From Argentina anserina (Eukaryota > Streptophyta > Magnoliopsida > Rosales > Rosaceae), in the NCBI RefSeq assembly GCF_933775445.1, contig NC_065875.1, positions 12,785,001-12,849,000 on the forward strand: 64,000 nucleotides of DNA. Direction: 5' to 3'. Within the stretch, counting starts at the first letter, position 1; each line of letters begins with the position of its first letter. This document shows, piece by piece, positions 36,373-46,509 of the stretch. A model generated the notes under the pieces. That model was not told the origin of the DNA, ran no database searches, and saw nothing but the letters and a program-made list of their open reading frames with translations. The position numbers were made by a program, and so were the translations under genes.

Positions 36373-36665
36373 ATTAGGGCACAACGAAGATTGCAGGCAT
36401 CAAGGTGGAGCTGCCTGAAAAATCAGATGAGATATGCTTAAGTACCACTTTCTCAAAGTTGCTCAGATTGTTTATACACCGAGCTGGATGCATTTTCTGG
36501 AGTTCTTGATTACTTTCCCAATAGCTTGAGGGTTGTTGATTGGCCTGATTGTCCCTTCCAATTTTTGCCATCTAATTTTAATCCAAGGAACTTTGCTGTA
36601 CTCGAGATGGCTAGTAGTCGCTTGGAGGTTTTCAACTCATTCAAGATACGCCGGACTATTTTCAT
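36373..36665 (+). pseudogene. TNL piece 3: first LRR exon
   Basis: Starting at the CACTA edge it reads GTTKIAGIKVELPEKSDEIC, then, in shifting frames, FSKLLRLFIHRAGC, a WPDCPFQFLPSNFNP equivalent, AVLEMASSRLEVF and NSFKI. This is the usual linker-to-LRR sequence of TNLs. It has several frameshifts and stops. An intron follows. Confidence 0.85.
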
Positions 36666-37575
36666 TAGAAAATTACTTAGTGATACTAGACCACATTTGA
36701 ATTAATTAAAAACTCAATTTTCATATTTTTTATACAAATTAGGACATAAGCTCAAACTTAAAGAATAAGTAAAACAATACTGATTAATTAATTAATGCAA
36801 AATATCCAAAATACCTTTATTTTCGTGAAAATTACCAAATGTCACACCTAGATCTAACAAATTTCTCTCTTCTCATTTTTAGCTTTTTTTCTTACAAATT
36901 TAAGTTTTCCGGCCAAACCACCGGAAATTTGGATGTGAGCCAATATATAAAGTTGTTCTTTATGTCATGGACTTTCATTTAAGTACCATATTGCATATGT
37001 TTTGAGAATTTTGAAATTTTGAATTTTGCTCACCAAAAAGCACAGTAGCAGTTAGTTTCTCAATCGACAGTAGCAGCTAGATTTATAGTTGACAGTAGCA
37101 GGTCCTTTCCAAGTCGACAGTAGCAGGTACATTCGAAGTCGACAATAATAGTTAAATTCATAGTCGACAGTAGCATGTAGCTTCTAAGTCGACAGTAGCA
37201 TGTGTCTTCCAAGTCGACAGTAGCAGCTAGTTTTAAACTCGACAGTAGCAGTTAGTTTTTATAGTCGACAGTAGCAGTTAGTTTATATAATCGACAATAG
37301 CAGATAACCTCTCCATTAATAGTAGCAAACAATATGGGTCAAAGAAGGGTAAAAAAGTAAATTATTTTATAACATGTGACAACTTGCAATCATTTGGTCT
37401 TTATTTGTAAATTTTGGTCTTTATTTGCTTTATCAAATTAAGTAGTGAGTTATTTGTAAACTAAATTGTTGTCTGGTACTTTTTAGTAGTTTGTTATATT
37501 TTCATTCGTTTTTATCGTTCAGTTTATTTATTATAATTTATGATTCTTCATTCATTTTTATGTTTTGTCTCGCAG
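36666..37575 (+). other. TNL intron with minisatellite
   Basis: This is an AT-rich, non-coding stretch ending in a T-rich tract and TCTCGCAG at 37568-37575. The tandem array at 37040-37310 lies within it. Confidence 0.7.
37040..37310. repeat. GTCGACAGTAGCAG minisatellite, about 10 copies
   Basis: The core (g)tcgacagtagcag followed by 10-16 variable bases (often ttagttt or ctt-c-aa) recurs about every 25-30 bp. The core is better conserved than the spacers. Confidence 0.9.
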
Positions 37576-37649
37576 AATTAGACAAATCTGACATCAGTAA
37601 AATCTGTTTTGTTTCGCAGAATCTAAAAAATCTGACATCAGTAAATTTA
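37562..37649 (+). repeat. 44-bp tandem duplication of an intron-exon junction
   Basis: Copies start at 37562 and 37606. Both contain gttttgt(c/t)tcgcag followed by AAT(T/C)TAGACAA/TAAAAAA and TCTGACATCAGTAAA. The second copy leads into the open LRR frame NLTSVNLSECKHL. Confidence 0.9.
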
Positions 37650-37770
37650 AGCGAATGTAAGCATCTAACAAAAGTGTTCGACTTATATGGAATCCCAAAT
37701 TGACAGGATCTGGATCTAACGTTTTGTACAAGTGTAGTTGAAATACATCCTTCGGTTAGATTTCTTATAA
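37576..37770 (+). pseudogene. TNL piece 4: LRR
   Basis: It reads NLKNLTSVNLSECKHLTKVF, DLYGIPN, a stop, then LDLTFCTSVVEIHPSVRFL. The phrase runs straight into IKLTELELFACSNL at 39303 when the MULE-like element is removed. The stop at about 37700 replaces the residues usually found before LDL. Confidence 0.88.
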
Positions 37771-37901
37771 GGGCTTCTTATAAAAAAGTCATTTTTGATA
37801 CATGTATTTATAAAAAGATCAAGTAAGATTTGAAAATTATAAAAAAGTCAATTTTCTCAATCTCTTATATCGTTGCCATTGATGTTTGAAATATTTACAA
37901 A

Positions 37902-38315
37902 ATGCCATCAAATTTTTTCAAGTCAATGTTCCCGTGCATGTATTCCTTTCTTCGGCCTTGTTCTCAATCTTTTATACCTCCGGCCTTGTTCCCTAGCAGT
38001 TCGTTAACGTCGTCGAGAGTCCAAATCGATCTCAATTTCAACAAAGTCGTCGTCGATGACCATGGAAGTCTCCTTCATCGACGATCCAACCCGACTAGAA
38101 CCCAGAGCCCCAAGGCCTTGATCTCAAACCCATCACCGACGAAATATGGTCGGAACCGCTGCAATTGCTTCCACAGGATCAACGATGACAACTTTGACGA
38201 CGAGCTCAACTTCTTTGGCGCTGGTACTACTGGAAGCGCTCAACATCGGAGGACAAGGTCCTCGAGATTCTTGGAGAGAGCAGCCGGAGTCGATTGGAGA
38301 GAGCAATGTGTGTGA
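37902..38315 (+). other. GC-rich open frame inside the MULE, possible captured gene fragment
   Basis: The 137-codon frame is much richer in GC than its flanks, with SSSLTSSRVQIDLNFNK, DHGSLLHRRSN, NDDNFDDELNFFGAG and RTRSSRFLERAAG. I do not recognise a family. Its composition contrast and position in a MULE suggest captured host sequence, but this is inference. Confidence 0.35.
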
Positions 38316-38805
38316 CAGTGGTTGTGACAATAGGTATGACAGTGGGTGTGACCGTTAGTGTAAATAGATAGTGTGACAGCTTCTGTAACAGTGGGTGTGA
38401 TAGGAGGTGTGACAGTTAGAGTAATAGGTAGTGTGATAGTGGTTGTGACAGGTAGTGTGACAGAGGTTGTGACAGTGAGTGTAAATAGATAGTGTTATAG
38501 CGGTTGCGACAGTAGGTGTGACAGTGTCTGTGACAGCGTCTGTGACAGGAACTGTGACATGCCGAGAGGAAATGTGGAAATATATGAAATTTTGTTAAAA
38601 TTCAAATGATATTGGTATGACAGTGGGTGTGACCGTTAGTGTAAATAGATAGTGTGACAGCTTCTGTGACAGCTTCTGTGACAGTTTCTGTGACAGTAGG
38701 TGTGATAGGAGGTGTGACAGTTAGTGTAATAGGTAGTGTGATAGCGGTTGTGACAGGTAGTGTGACAGTGTCTGTGACAGCGTCTGTGACAAGAGCTGTG
38801 ATATG
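38310..38805. repeat. GTGTGACAGT-type tandem repeat, two arrays
   Basis: Short units around (t)gtgacag(t/c)..(t/g)tgt recur from about 38310 to 38560 and again from 38617 to 38805. The two arrays share ordered variants (gtaaatagatagtgtgacag, gataggaggtgtgacagtta), so a block of roughly 290 bp was itself duplicated. Open frames through it (VT-rich) are by-products of the repeat. Confidence 0.9.
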
Positions 38806-39308
38806 CATAGAGGAAATGTGAAAATATGTGAAATTTTGTTAAAATTCAAATGCGATTGGTATAAGTATACTCAGAATGAAGAGAATAGCAGGAATTAGGG
38901 AATCTTGAACTTCGGTTTCGCCAGAATTGCTTGAAGCACTGTCATTGATGGCGGCAACCCTTTGTCATGGTTGTTGCGCCTTGTACGATTGGTCGATTCG
39001 GAGTGGGTAGTATATCAAATGAAAGAGGGGAGCGAGATCTTTCTAACGGTACCAATTTCGTCAAAATCTATCGCCGGACGAGAAAGTTATGGCCGAAATT
39101 AAAATAAAAAATAAAAAAAGAAGAAAAAGAGTAAGAAAGGGCAAAATAATCCATAAAATATTTTTAAAGTGATTTTTTCTAATTTTGTTGATTTTTTTAT
39201 AATTTCCACTTAAATGGGATAACTTTTTTATAATTAATTCATAAATGGTGATTTTTTTCTAATATAAATTAGAAAATGCTAACTTTTTATAATTTTGCCT
39301 TTTTATAA

Positions 39309-40037
39309 AGCTCACGGAGTTGGAGCTTTTCGCATGTTCTAACCTTGCAATATTTCCAACAAGAGTTAGCTGGAAATCTCTGACATATCTTCGGACGGCT
39401 TATTGCGGAAGGCTTGAGAATTTTATAGAAATTGCATAAGGCTTGGATTCTGTTCGGACAGTAGATTTACATTTAACTGTCATAAAAAGACTGCCTTCAT
39501 GGATTGGATATCTCACTTCCTTAAGAAATTTAGACGTGTCTGAAACTGCGATTGAAGAATTGCCTTCATGGATTGGATACTCGATCTATCACGAACCGAT
39601 CTTGTTAGTGCTCCTCTTTGTTTAGGAAAATTTGTGGAGTTACGTGAGCTTGAATTGCGTCGTTGCGAGAGTCTTCGAAGAATCTTACAACTTCCGCCAT
39701 ATATACAAGATATCGACGTTAGCGGCTGTGTCACTGGAAAAATGTCCAGCAATGTCCAGGATATTGGATTTTAATGACACTCGATTCCAATTCCTTCATT
39801 CATTGGACTTGTCTAATTGCCATAGGTTACTGGTTGATAATATTGACTTCGACGCTAAGTCAAAGATGGCAGTTGCAGTAGAACTGAATGATTTGGTGTC
39901 GCAGATCGAAAATTCTTGCATCCAATTTGACAAAATATGAGGTGATCACTTGCCTTTAACAAATATGAGGTGAACCTCAACTAAGTGGATGGAAGAACCT
40001 CCGGTCGCAGATGGCCAAGGCATTAGTACTGAATCAG
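39309..40037 (+). pseudogene. TNL piece 5: LRR to end of exon
   Basis: It reads LTELELFACSNLAIFPTRVS, WKSLTYLRTAYCGRLENF, then LDSVRTVDLHLTVIKRLPSW, IGYLTSLRNLDVSETAIEEL, LCLGKFVELRELELRRCESL and LQLPPYIQDIDVSGC, FLHSLDLSNCHRLLVD. These are TNL LRRs followed by the post-LRR cysteine-type segment. Stops at about 39438 and several frame changes break it. A donor-like AATCAG|GTCTTG ends the exon at 40037. Confidence 0.9.
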
Positions 40038-40049
40038 GTCTTGTCTAAA

Positions 40050-40091
<42 letters not shown>

Positions 40092-40172
40092 TTATAACAT
40101 GTGTGAGTGTGTGCCAATAACAACTTTAATTTCTTTTCTATGGCACTTATTATTCATATCTTTGTACAACAG
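40038..40172 (+). other. TNL intron with CT microsatellite
   Basis: It runs from GTCTTG to the acceptor TTGTACAACAG at 40172. A pure CT run of about 15 units (40052-40081) is followed by a short CA run. Confidence 0.75.
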
Positions 40173-40914
40173 GTACATCAGAAATCTGCGTTTGAGGTTA
40201 TACTTCCAGGAAGTGAAGTTCCAGAGTTGTTCGACTGCCGTGAAGATGAAGTTGACTGTGTTCTTGACTGTGATGATATATGCGAACTTTGGATTGAAAT
40301 CCCTACGAGTTTGAAATGGAAGAGTGGGTTTGTTGTTTCCGCTGTTTTTGAAGGTACACCAGATAATTCTGGTCCTGGTTATTGTACTCTTCATTTCCGC
40401 ATTACAATCAATGACGTACCCATGAACGTCCGCGAGAATGAGGATGACCTTGAAGAAGACATGTGCGACACATCGTCGTGTTTTTTTTTTGTGAAACAGT
40501 AACACAGCCATGAAATATATTCCATTGGAGGTCGGCTGCAAGAAAGAAGTGGATAAAAAGAGTGATCCATGGATGCCTTATTTGTGTCGAGTTAGCTTTA
40601 CCGCCGAGGATGGTGAGGGTTATCTATTCAAAAGCTGTGGAGTCCACCTGGCTAATGTGCCTGATGATGATGATGATGTCGACGACGACGACGACGACTC
40701 AGCAAACACGAGAGTTAGGAAGAGCAACGTGAGTACTCCGGAAGTGGATTTGGATTGTGGTTTTGACAAAGCAGCAGCTGCAACTGGATCAACAGCATTA
40801 GTACTATTAGGAAGCAGTAGTACCAAACGAGGCGTTGAGCACTGTGATCATGATGGGGAACCTGGTCCATCAACAAAATTTAAGAAAATCACTGATCGAG
40901 CTGAATCTAGCTAG
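40173..40914 (+). pseudogene. TNL piece 6: C-JID (post-LRR) domain and acidic C-terminus
   Basis: The first frame (40173-40502) reads SAFEVILPGSEVPELFDC, CELWIEIPTSLKWKSGFVV, SAVFEG and TLHFRITINDV, the C-terminal jelly-roll/Ig-like C-JID domain of TNLs, which contacts effectors in known receptors. It ends at a T10 run near 40481-40490. Downstream, in the next frame, MKYIPLEVG, YLCRVSFTAEDGEGYLFKSC and GVHLANV complete the domain. Then come a run of aspartates (DDDDDVDDDDDD) and a 70-residue tail ending KKITDRAESS. Apart from the T-run frameshift it is open, the least decayed part of the gene. Confidence 0.9.
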
Positions 40915-41018
40915 TACCAATTTTTAGGTACGAATATATCAATTTCTTATGACACACTCTTACCCAATAATCGAAATATGTGTAAGCTTTTTGATAGTAG
41001 CTAGTTAATGAATATCAT

Positions 41019-41264
41019 TTGTTCTGTTTTGCATTCTCAAATAAGGCCTTTCCATCATCTGCCGAAGTCTTGAAGGATACCCTTGATGTATATGTGACTG
41101 ATATGAGGCAGATCAGGTACATTCTGCTGCCATGTGATGGTCAACTATCTCCATCGGCTAAATATGACTTGTTGCTCTGTGAAACTACAAGATGGCACTG
41201 GTATTTGGCATGCTTAAGAATTCTGTCCTGCACTTCTGTTATCATCCACTGCAATGTGAAATGA
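41019..41264 (+). other. Unassigned open frame downstream of the TNL
   Basis: It reads AFPSSAEVLKDTLDVYVTD, MRQIRYILLPCDGQLSPSAK, YDLLLCETTRWHW. An acceptor-like CTCAAATAAG precedes GCCTTTCC at 41046. The composition is coding-like and it follows the TNL on the same strand, so it might be a further 3' exon. I recognise no domain and give no function. Confidence 0.3.
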
Positions 41265-42514
41265 TCAGAAATGGAATATGGAATCTAGTAGCATGTTGAT
41301 TATTTTGGCTTCATGAAACACCATTTTGGTGGAAAAGAAAACTTTGGGCCATCTTTCAATCATACTAGTTAACAATATGGAGATTAAGGCAACCATATTT
41401 GTAAGACAATGCTTAAAATGGAAATCCTATCGATTAAAGACCGGCAGTTGCAGTATTGGTTCTAAGTTCCAACATTTTAAGATAGCCTGCTCATTTGAGA
41501 TAAACGGTTTTAAGACAGCCTGCTTATTCAGATATGTTCACAGCGAGAAAATTGTTATGAATTTTAGAAATTAGAATAAAAAAAAGGAGGGCGTAAATTT
41601 AAAATCACCTGAGTTTATGAGCAAACTCCATAGAATCTGAGGGGATGATTCTGACTCATTGTCTTGGTGACATCGCTCCAGACTCAAGAGAAAGCAATAA
41701 TGAATTTATAATATCAAACGAGAATGTGAAGCAATATTAAAGAGCCGGAGACAGAGAGCCCTTTGAAAGTGGTCCTGAAGAAAAATCACATGCTCCCAGT
41801 TTAGTTAGAAAATGAAGCAGCAGATAAGCTACCTGTTACATTTTCAAATAATACTAGCAGTCTTGTTACATAGTGCATATATATAGACTCGCTTGAAATT
41901 TGAATTTAAATTAAGGTCTTCTCTGCCATTCCCTGTAGGGGAGGTTGGAAGTGAAGATCAGCGAAGACTTCTTCATTTGCAGCATTATTGTCTGTGATAT
42001 GTTGAGTTGTAATATATGACTACTTTCACTGTTATATCTAGTAACTGCGTTCTTGTAATTTGGTCGCTCATTGTCAGCAATCCATAGTAATCAAGTGCAT
42101 TGCTTAGAGCATTAAGTTTATGTCGTGGCTTATAAGAGATAGGCTTAAAAATTAAGTAAATACTTTGATTCATACAAAGTACAAAGGAAGAGGGTTTTGC
42201 TATATAGAAATGTAATTGATTCATAAAACAAAAACATTCAAGCCATGAGAAAAACTGAACTAAAACTTTTTATGAAAGGCTCAGTAACTGTGATTGGCTT
42301 TATAGAAAAAAAAATTGATAAAGATGCTTTCAACCAGAAGCCTATTAGCAAAGGTCAGCAGAACCATACAATAATGATGTCCGAAAAAGTATGGCAGACC
42401 CTGTATGGCTAGGCATGTAACAATCTGCCTTTGGAATTTTGAGATGCACCATAAGCAACAACACAACAAAGATACAGCATCTAGAGATTTTGTAATTAGG
42501 AAATAAAGTTTAAT
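41265..42514. other. Intergenic, convergent 3' ends
   Basis: This lies between the TNL tail (plus) and the 3' end of RING gene 1 (minus). AT-rich, with no further gene seen. The 3' UTR of the RING gene probably lies at its right edge. Confidence 0.55.
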
Positions 42515-44481
42515 TCAACTGGTGTATGGAAGGTGGACTCTGAAGATGTCTCGTTTTCTAAGTTTACGCCTACAGTTGGGGCATTTGTGCTGAGTAGCTA
42601 TTGCTTTCTCAATACACGTCTTGCAGAAGATATGGCCACACTTCGTTGATGTTTCTTCAACCAGTTGGCCCATGCAGATTATACAAGATAACGCAGGTGC
42701 CTCAGCCTCACCCGGAGGCTCTATCGGAGCCAAGGGGATACTGGTTGCCTGCGAAAAAAAAATTCTAAAGTTTAGTTCCCAAAACTTTGCATATCTTTGC
42801 GTAATTATTACCTTCGTACATAAACAGAGCTGTTCAAAAGTGCAGCACGAGGCTTCTTAGTAAGAATAATTTAATATTCAAATAAAGATGCACAAAGAAT
42901 GAATTTGTACAATCTAAAATCCCATAACAGCCCAGATATATGAGTGTGAAAGACTACTGAGAGTGGTAGAAAGGATAAGAAAAAATGAGCTTCCAGTAAT
43001 ATAAATAAGAAAAGTTCCAAATAAAATCAGGTATGGTCATTGATATGTGAAGTGTGAACCATAGGAGGATGATGAGTGGTAGCGAGGAACCTGGAACCAG
43101 AAAGACATTCAAAATGTCATGACTTGAACAGCGATAAAAAACAAACAATGCAATATCGATGTAAATATCTGCTTAAGACTACGAGTAGAAGCCTAAGGGA
43201 GAAGGGGCTATCAACATTACAAACTGCAAAAATTCTATTTTAACAGGTACGCCATATATATAATTACAATTGACATCTGAACAAAGATGCTGGATCAAAA
43301 CTCTATGGCTCTACAATGAAATGCAAAGAAGACATATTTCAAGGAAACTGCTGTATTCAAGTGACAAAACATAAATCTTTTACATATAATGTCCTACAAT
43401 TTTCAGCAAGAAAAATACAGGAATTCAAGCAATTGTAGATTTTAAACAAGTAGGTGGAAAAAAGAGACGTTGTCTTCAATATTTTGTCCATAACTGAATC
43501 AGAATCCTTGTCAAGGCCATATGCTGGTATTCGCACATACAATTTTGAACCTATAGTGTTTGCATTTTATGCCTACTGCATGTATGTTTAAGTAATAAGT
43601 TGGTAATTGTGTCACACTTTTCATCTCAAATGCAGCAAAACAGTCAATTTGCTGCTCTGTATAAGGCTAATAAATAAGTGAATATACTAAAGCGAGGAAA
43701 ATTATATTAAGAAACGGAAGCTTCTTACAATATCTTCGGTTCTGTTAAGAACTTCATCATTCGAGGAAATCACTCTGTCGACAGTGTCAAGTCTGTCAAA
43801 GGAGATACCCCAGGCTATCAGGTCTGCTGATAAGAGATCAAACGATTGTGCAACACCAACTACTGGAAGTACCAACAAAAAAAAAAGATATATTAATGAG
43901 CAAGTAACTTCGTAACTGCATAGATTTGATCTAAATGGAAGAATGTGGAGAATATAGTGCAAGGTGCCAGTAACCGATTATATAACAAATGCACATAAAC
44001 ATAATTATTTACCTTCAGTAAATTCTTCTATATTGCTTCTCACTCTGCGAGAGGGATTTCTCTGAGAATTATTCACGGCCTAAAATGAGATTGTATAAGA
44101 TTTAGTGTTATAAAAAAAAAACAACAAATCTCAAAGCCTATATGCAATTCTGGACATTTAAAACAGCTATAACTCTGCAACATTTGCAAAACTATGAACT
44201 ATAAGCATTCACATATAAGATTTTAGGATTAATAACATAAATCATACCTCTTCAAAATTCCCTGGTGATATGATAAAACATTCATCATCAGGAGAATCCG
44301 GAGATTGTTGTTGAGGCCGGACATCCAAAGGAGCAGCTAGAGCCACATTCTCACAAGGAGGTGGATTGTTAAGGTCCAAATCAATTGATCTTGCCAATTT
44401 TCTCACTCTTTCAGCCTCATTCTCATTTATTTGTTCATAGTAACATGATCCTCCAATGCTCATGCTAAGAAGCTGATTCAT
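42515..44481 (-). CDS. RING gene 1: C3HC4 E3 ligase, SUMO-targeted type (predicted)
   Basis: Predicted coding exons are 44481-44248, 44079-44013, 43862-43729 and 42748-42515, all with GT-AG borders and phases 0, 1, 0, giving 222 residues. A non-coding 5' exon is likely. Residues 32-42 read SIDLDLNNPPP. An acidic, hydrophobic DDECFIISPG (about 66-75) looks like a SUMO-interacting motif. The last exon has a C-terminal RING: CIICMGQ, then STKCGHIFCKTCIEKA and HKCPNC, with all eight zinc ligands. The architecture matches Arabidopsis small RING proteins proposed as SUMO-targeted ubiquitin ligases, which ubiquitinate SUMO-modified nuclear proteins. A close paralogue lies at 55424-57453. The third coding exon is the weakest part of the model. 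Confidence 0.85.
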
Positions 44482-45376
44482 TATTCATCAAAGTACAACC
44501 CTGAGAATCCAAAACAGGAATAAGGTCCAAAACAATCTTATTAGATAGCTCACCATAAACAAATTTCATATAATCAGATGACCACCAGAGTCTTCCTGAT
44601 ATGTATGTAAGCAGCACTAACTTTGGTTCAATTTAAAGCTCGAATGAGGACAAAGGGTCTCAATTCTCAAACAAAACTGCAAGAACAATCACTTTTCAAA
44701 AATCTTCAAACCCCTTTCTGATTTTTTAAAATGAGAAAGCATTCAAATTATAAAAGCATCCTAATAATTTAGCTGGCTCCTTAATCCTTCTCTCTGAGTC
44801 AAATCTCCACCCGCTCAGAAACAAAACAAAAAAAGAACAAAAACTTTACATTAAGAAAACAAAATCACCAAATCATGACAAAACCCTGTTTCACAAACCC
44901 ATATCAAAACATGCTTCAGGGTTCTAATATTTCTCTCTTCTACAAATAACAAATTGGTCATCCAAACAGAGCATCCAGTCCAAGAAACCATTCAAATAAT
45001 ATGCAATATATCAAAATCCTATAATCCAAAATATAAACCCCAAAACTAAAACAGAAGACAAAACAAGAACCAACGCAAAAGACCATGTAAGGAAAATAAC
45101 CAAATTCACTACATAACAAAGTAAGAAGTGAGAAACAAGTCAAACAACAACAAGATTACAAGAGCAAGCCATACCTTCTGCTTACATGAATCTCTAGACA
45201 GAAAGAGAGAGAGAGACAAAAGAAAAGGCCAATGTGAATGAATAGTGGGAGTGTCTGAGTTTAATAAGAGAAACGTCTGGTGATATGAATGGTGTGGGTA
45301 GAGTTTCTTGAAATTGGAAAACGAAAAGAAAGCAAATTTTGGGAAACGAAATGAATAGGGCAGCAGCAAACTTACC
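44482..45376 (-). promoter_or_regulatory. 5' UTR/intron region of RING gene 1
   Basis: An acceptor TTGGATTCTCAG lies just before 44500. Two upstream donors could pair with it: AGAAG|GTATGG at 45175/45174 and a better CAATG|GTAAGT at 45376/45375. The coding strand carries a CT run near 45204-45218. Alternative 5' exons are plausible; neither adds in-frame coding sequence. Confidence 0.55.
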
Positions 45377-46504
45377 ATTGAGAAGGTGGTGTCTCTGTTT
45401 AAAATTAACTGCAGCGCCTCAACAGTTTTTTTTTTTTTTTTTTTTTTTGGAATTTTGTTTTGGGTTTTTCCGTTTCACTGCCTTCTCGCCTTCTCATTGT
45501 CACTTTCCTATTTCTCGCTTCTTCTTCTTCTTCCTTCTTCCTTCTTCCCGCTCTTCCTCCCCCGTTCTGTAACGTAAAGCCGCACCAGTTTTTGAAAAAA
45601 AGAGAGATCCCCTCATGGGCTCGGGTCGGGTTTTCTTTTTCCCAATGAGGCCTGCAGAAATATGTTTTCGATAAATTTTTCTTGGAACTAAAATTTAAGA
45701 TAGCCTAATTTTGGTCGATGTGTTATGGTTTGAATAAATTTGGTTATTTGTTTAAAATGCCTTTAATATCGATCGCTTCAACTAAATTATGTCAATCGTT
45801 GTAAAATACCGATAACTGATAGCATGGACTTTGCTTATGTTGCAGGATCCTTTGTCTTAAAGAAGGTTTATAGGTGCGTAAACTTTTAGGAGGATGGCAT
45901 GACTTTAAGAACTCTGTTAAGGGTGAAAGTTATATAACCTGAAGTGAGTGATGGTATAACTTACTTGGAATGAAGAAATTCATGAATTGACTTGAATGAG
46001 AGACGATGCGAGTTAGTCTCTTCTTCGAATTCTTATCTTTTGGTGTGAAAACTATTCTTCAATTACATTTCGGTCTATTAACATGTTGTTTGATAGGCAC
46101 GAGAAAAGAAAATATGTAGTTATCTATGTAAGAAAGTGGGTAGTTAAAATTTGAAAAAAAAATATTTATCAATTGATCTATTTAAAATATTGGTCATGTT
46201 ACTCTTGATAATTTGTTTGTCAGTGAAGTAATATAAATATATTCAAAAGTAATATGTGAGTATATTCAGAAGTTCATAATTTGATGAAATTTTTTAATGT
46301 CTACTTTATAGTATCTAGTAAAGATAAAAATATGTGAATTTTAGATTTACGTGACTGAAAAGAGCATTTAGAACAGAAACGTCAAAGTCTCAAGCAGCAG
46401 TCATAGACTGGTCATCTTTGTTTCTCAATGCAATTTGACTACCAGAGCGATAATAAGTAATTTTGAGCCATTTTGAACTGGGATTTGAAATCCCCCCAAG
46501 AGAT
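45377..46504. other. Intergenic: RING gene 1 promoter side and spacer
   Basis: It contains a 23-base T run at 45426-45448 and a pyrimidine-rich stretch to 45560 (the likely transcribed 5' end and promoter of the RING gene, minus strand). Then AT-rich sequence without a gene. Confidence 0.5.
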
Positions 46505-46509
46505 CTGGA

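Larger units (their letters stand above)
37771..39299. mobile_element. MULE-like element inside an LRR, 9-bp duplication
   Basis: The left end GGGCTTCTTATAAAAAAGTC and the inverted right end GGCAAAATTATAAAAAGTTA are similar AT-rich TIRs. TTCTTATAA at 37762-37770 and TTTTTATAA at 39300-39308 are a 9-bp duplication with one mismatch, the Mutator size. Excision in silico restores the LRR reading frame (SVRFL-IK-LTELEL). Inside are a GC-rich ORF region and a long GTGACA-type repeat. No transposase. Confidence 0.82.
22092..40914 (+). pseudogene. TNL (TIR-NBS-LRR) disease-resistance gene relic, in at least six pieces
   Basis: The pieces lie in the right order and strand: NB-ARC start (22092-22350), NB-ARC middle (28337-28667), first LRR exon (36373-36665), LRR (37576-37770), LRR (39309-40037), post-LRR C-terminal exons (40173-40914). 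Gaps are filled by a Copia element, a long LTR, a CACTA element and a MULE-like element. Across the Copia and MULE gaps the host sequence joins cleanly once the target duplication is removed. Missing are the TIR exon (not found to 19536) and the NB-ARC second half including the MHD region. Stops and frameshifts occur in most pieces. The intact gene would be an intracellular immune receptor that binds ATP/ADP through NB-ARC and senses effectors through the LRR. Confidence 0.9.

Noticed and set aside
38602..38808. VT-rich 68-codon minus-strand frame
   Set aside because: It is produced by the GTGACA tandem repeat, not by a gene.
40051..40100. CT/CA run as a regulatory element of a live gene
   Set aside because: It lies in an intron of a dead TNL; a simple microsatellite is enough.
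42954..43148. 64-codon ORF as an extra exon of RING gene 1
   Set aside because: An acceptor exists, but joining it in phase gives a stop within 18 codons and no suitable donor follows.
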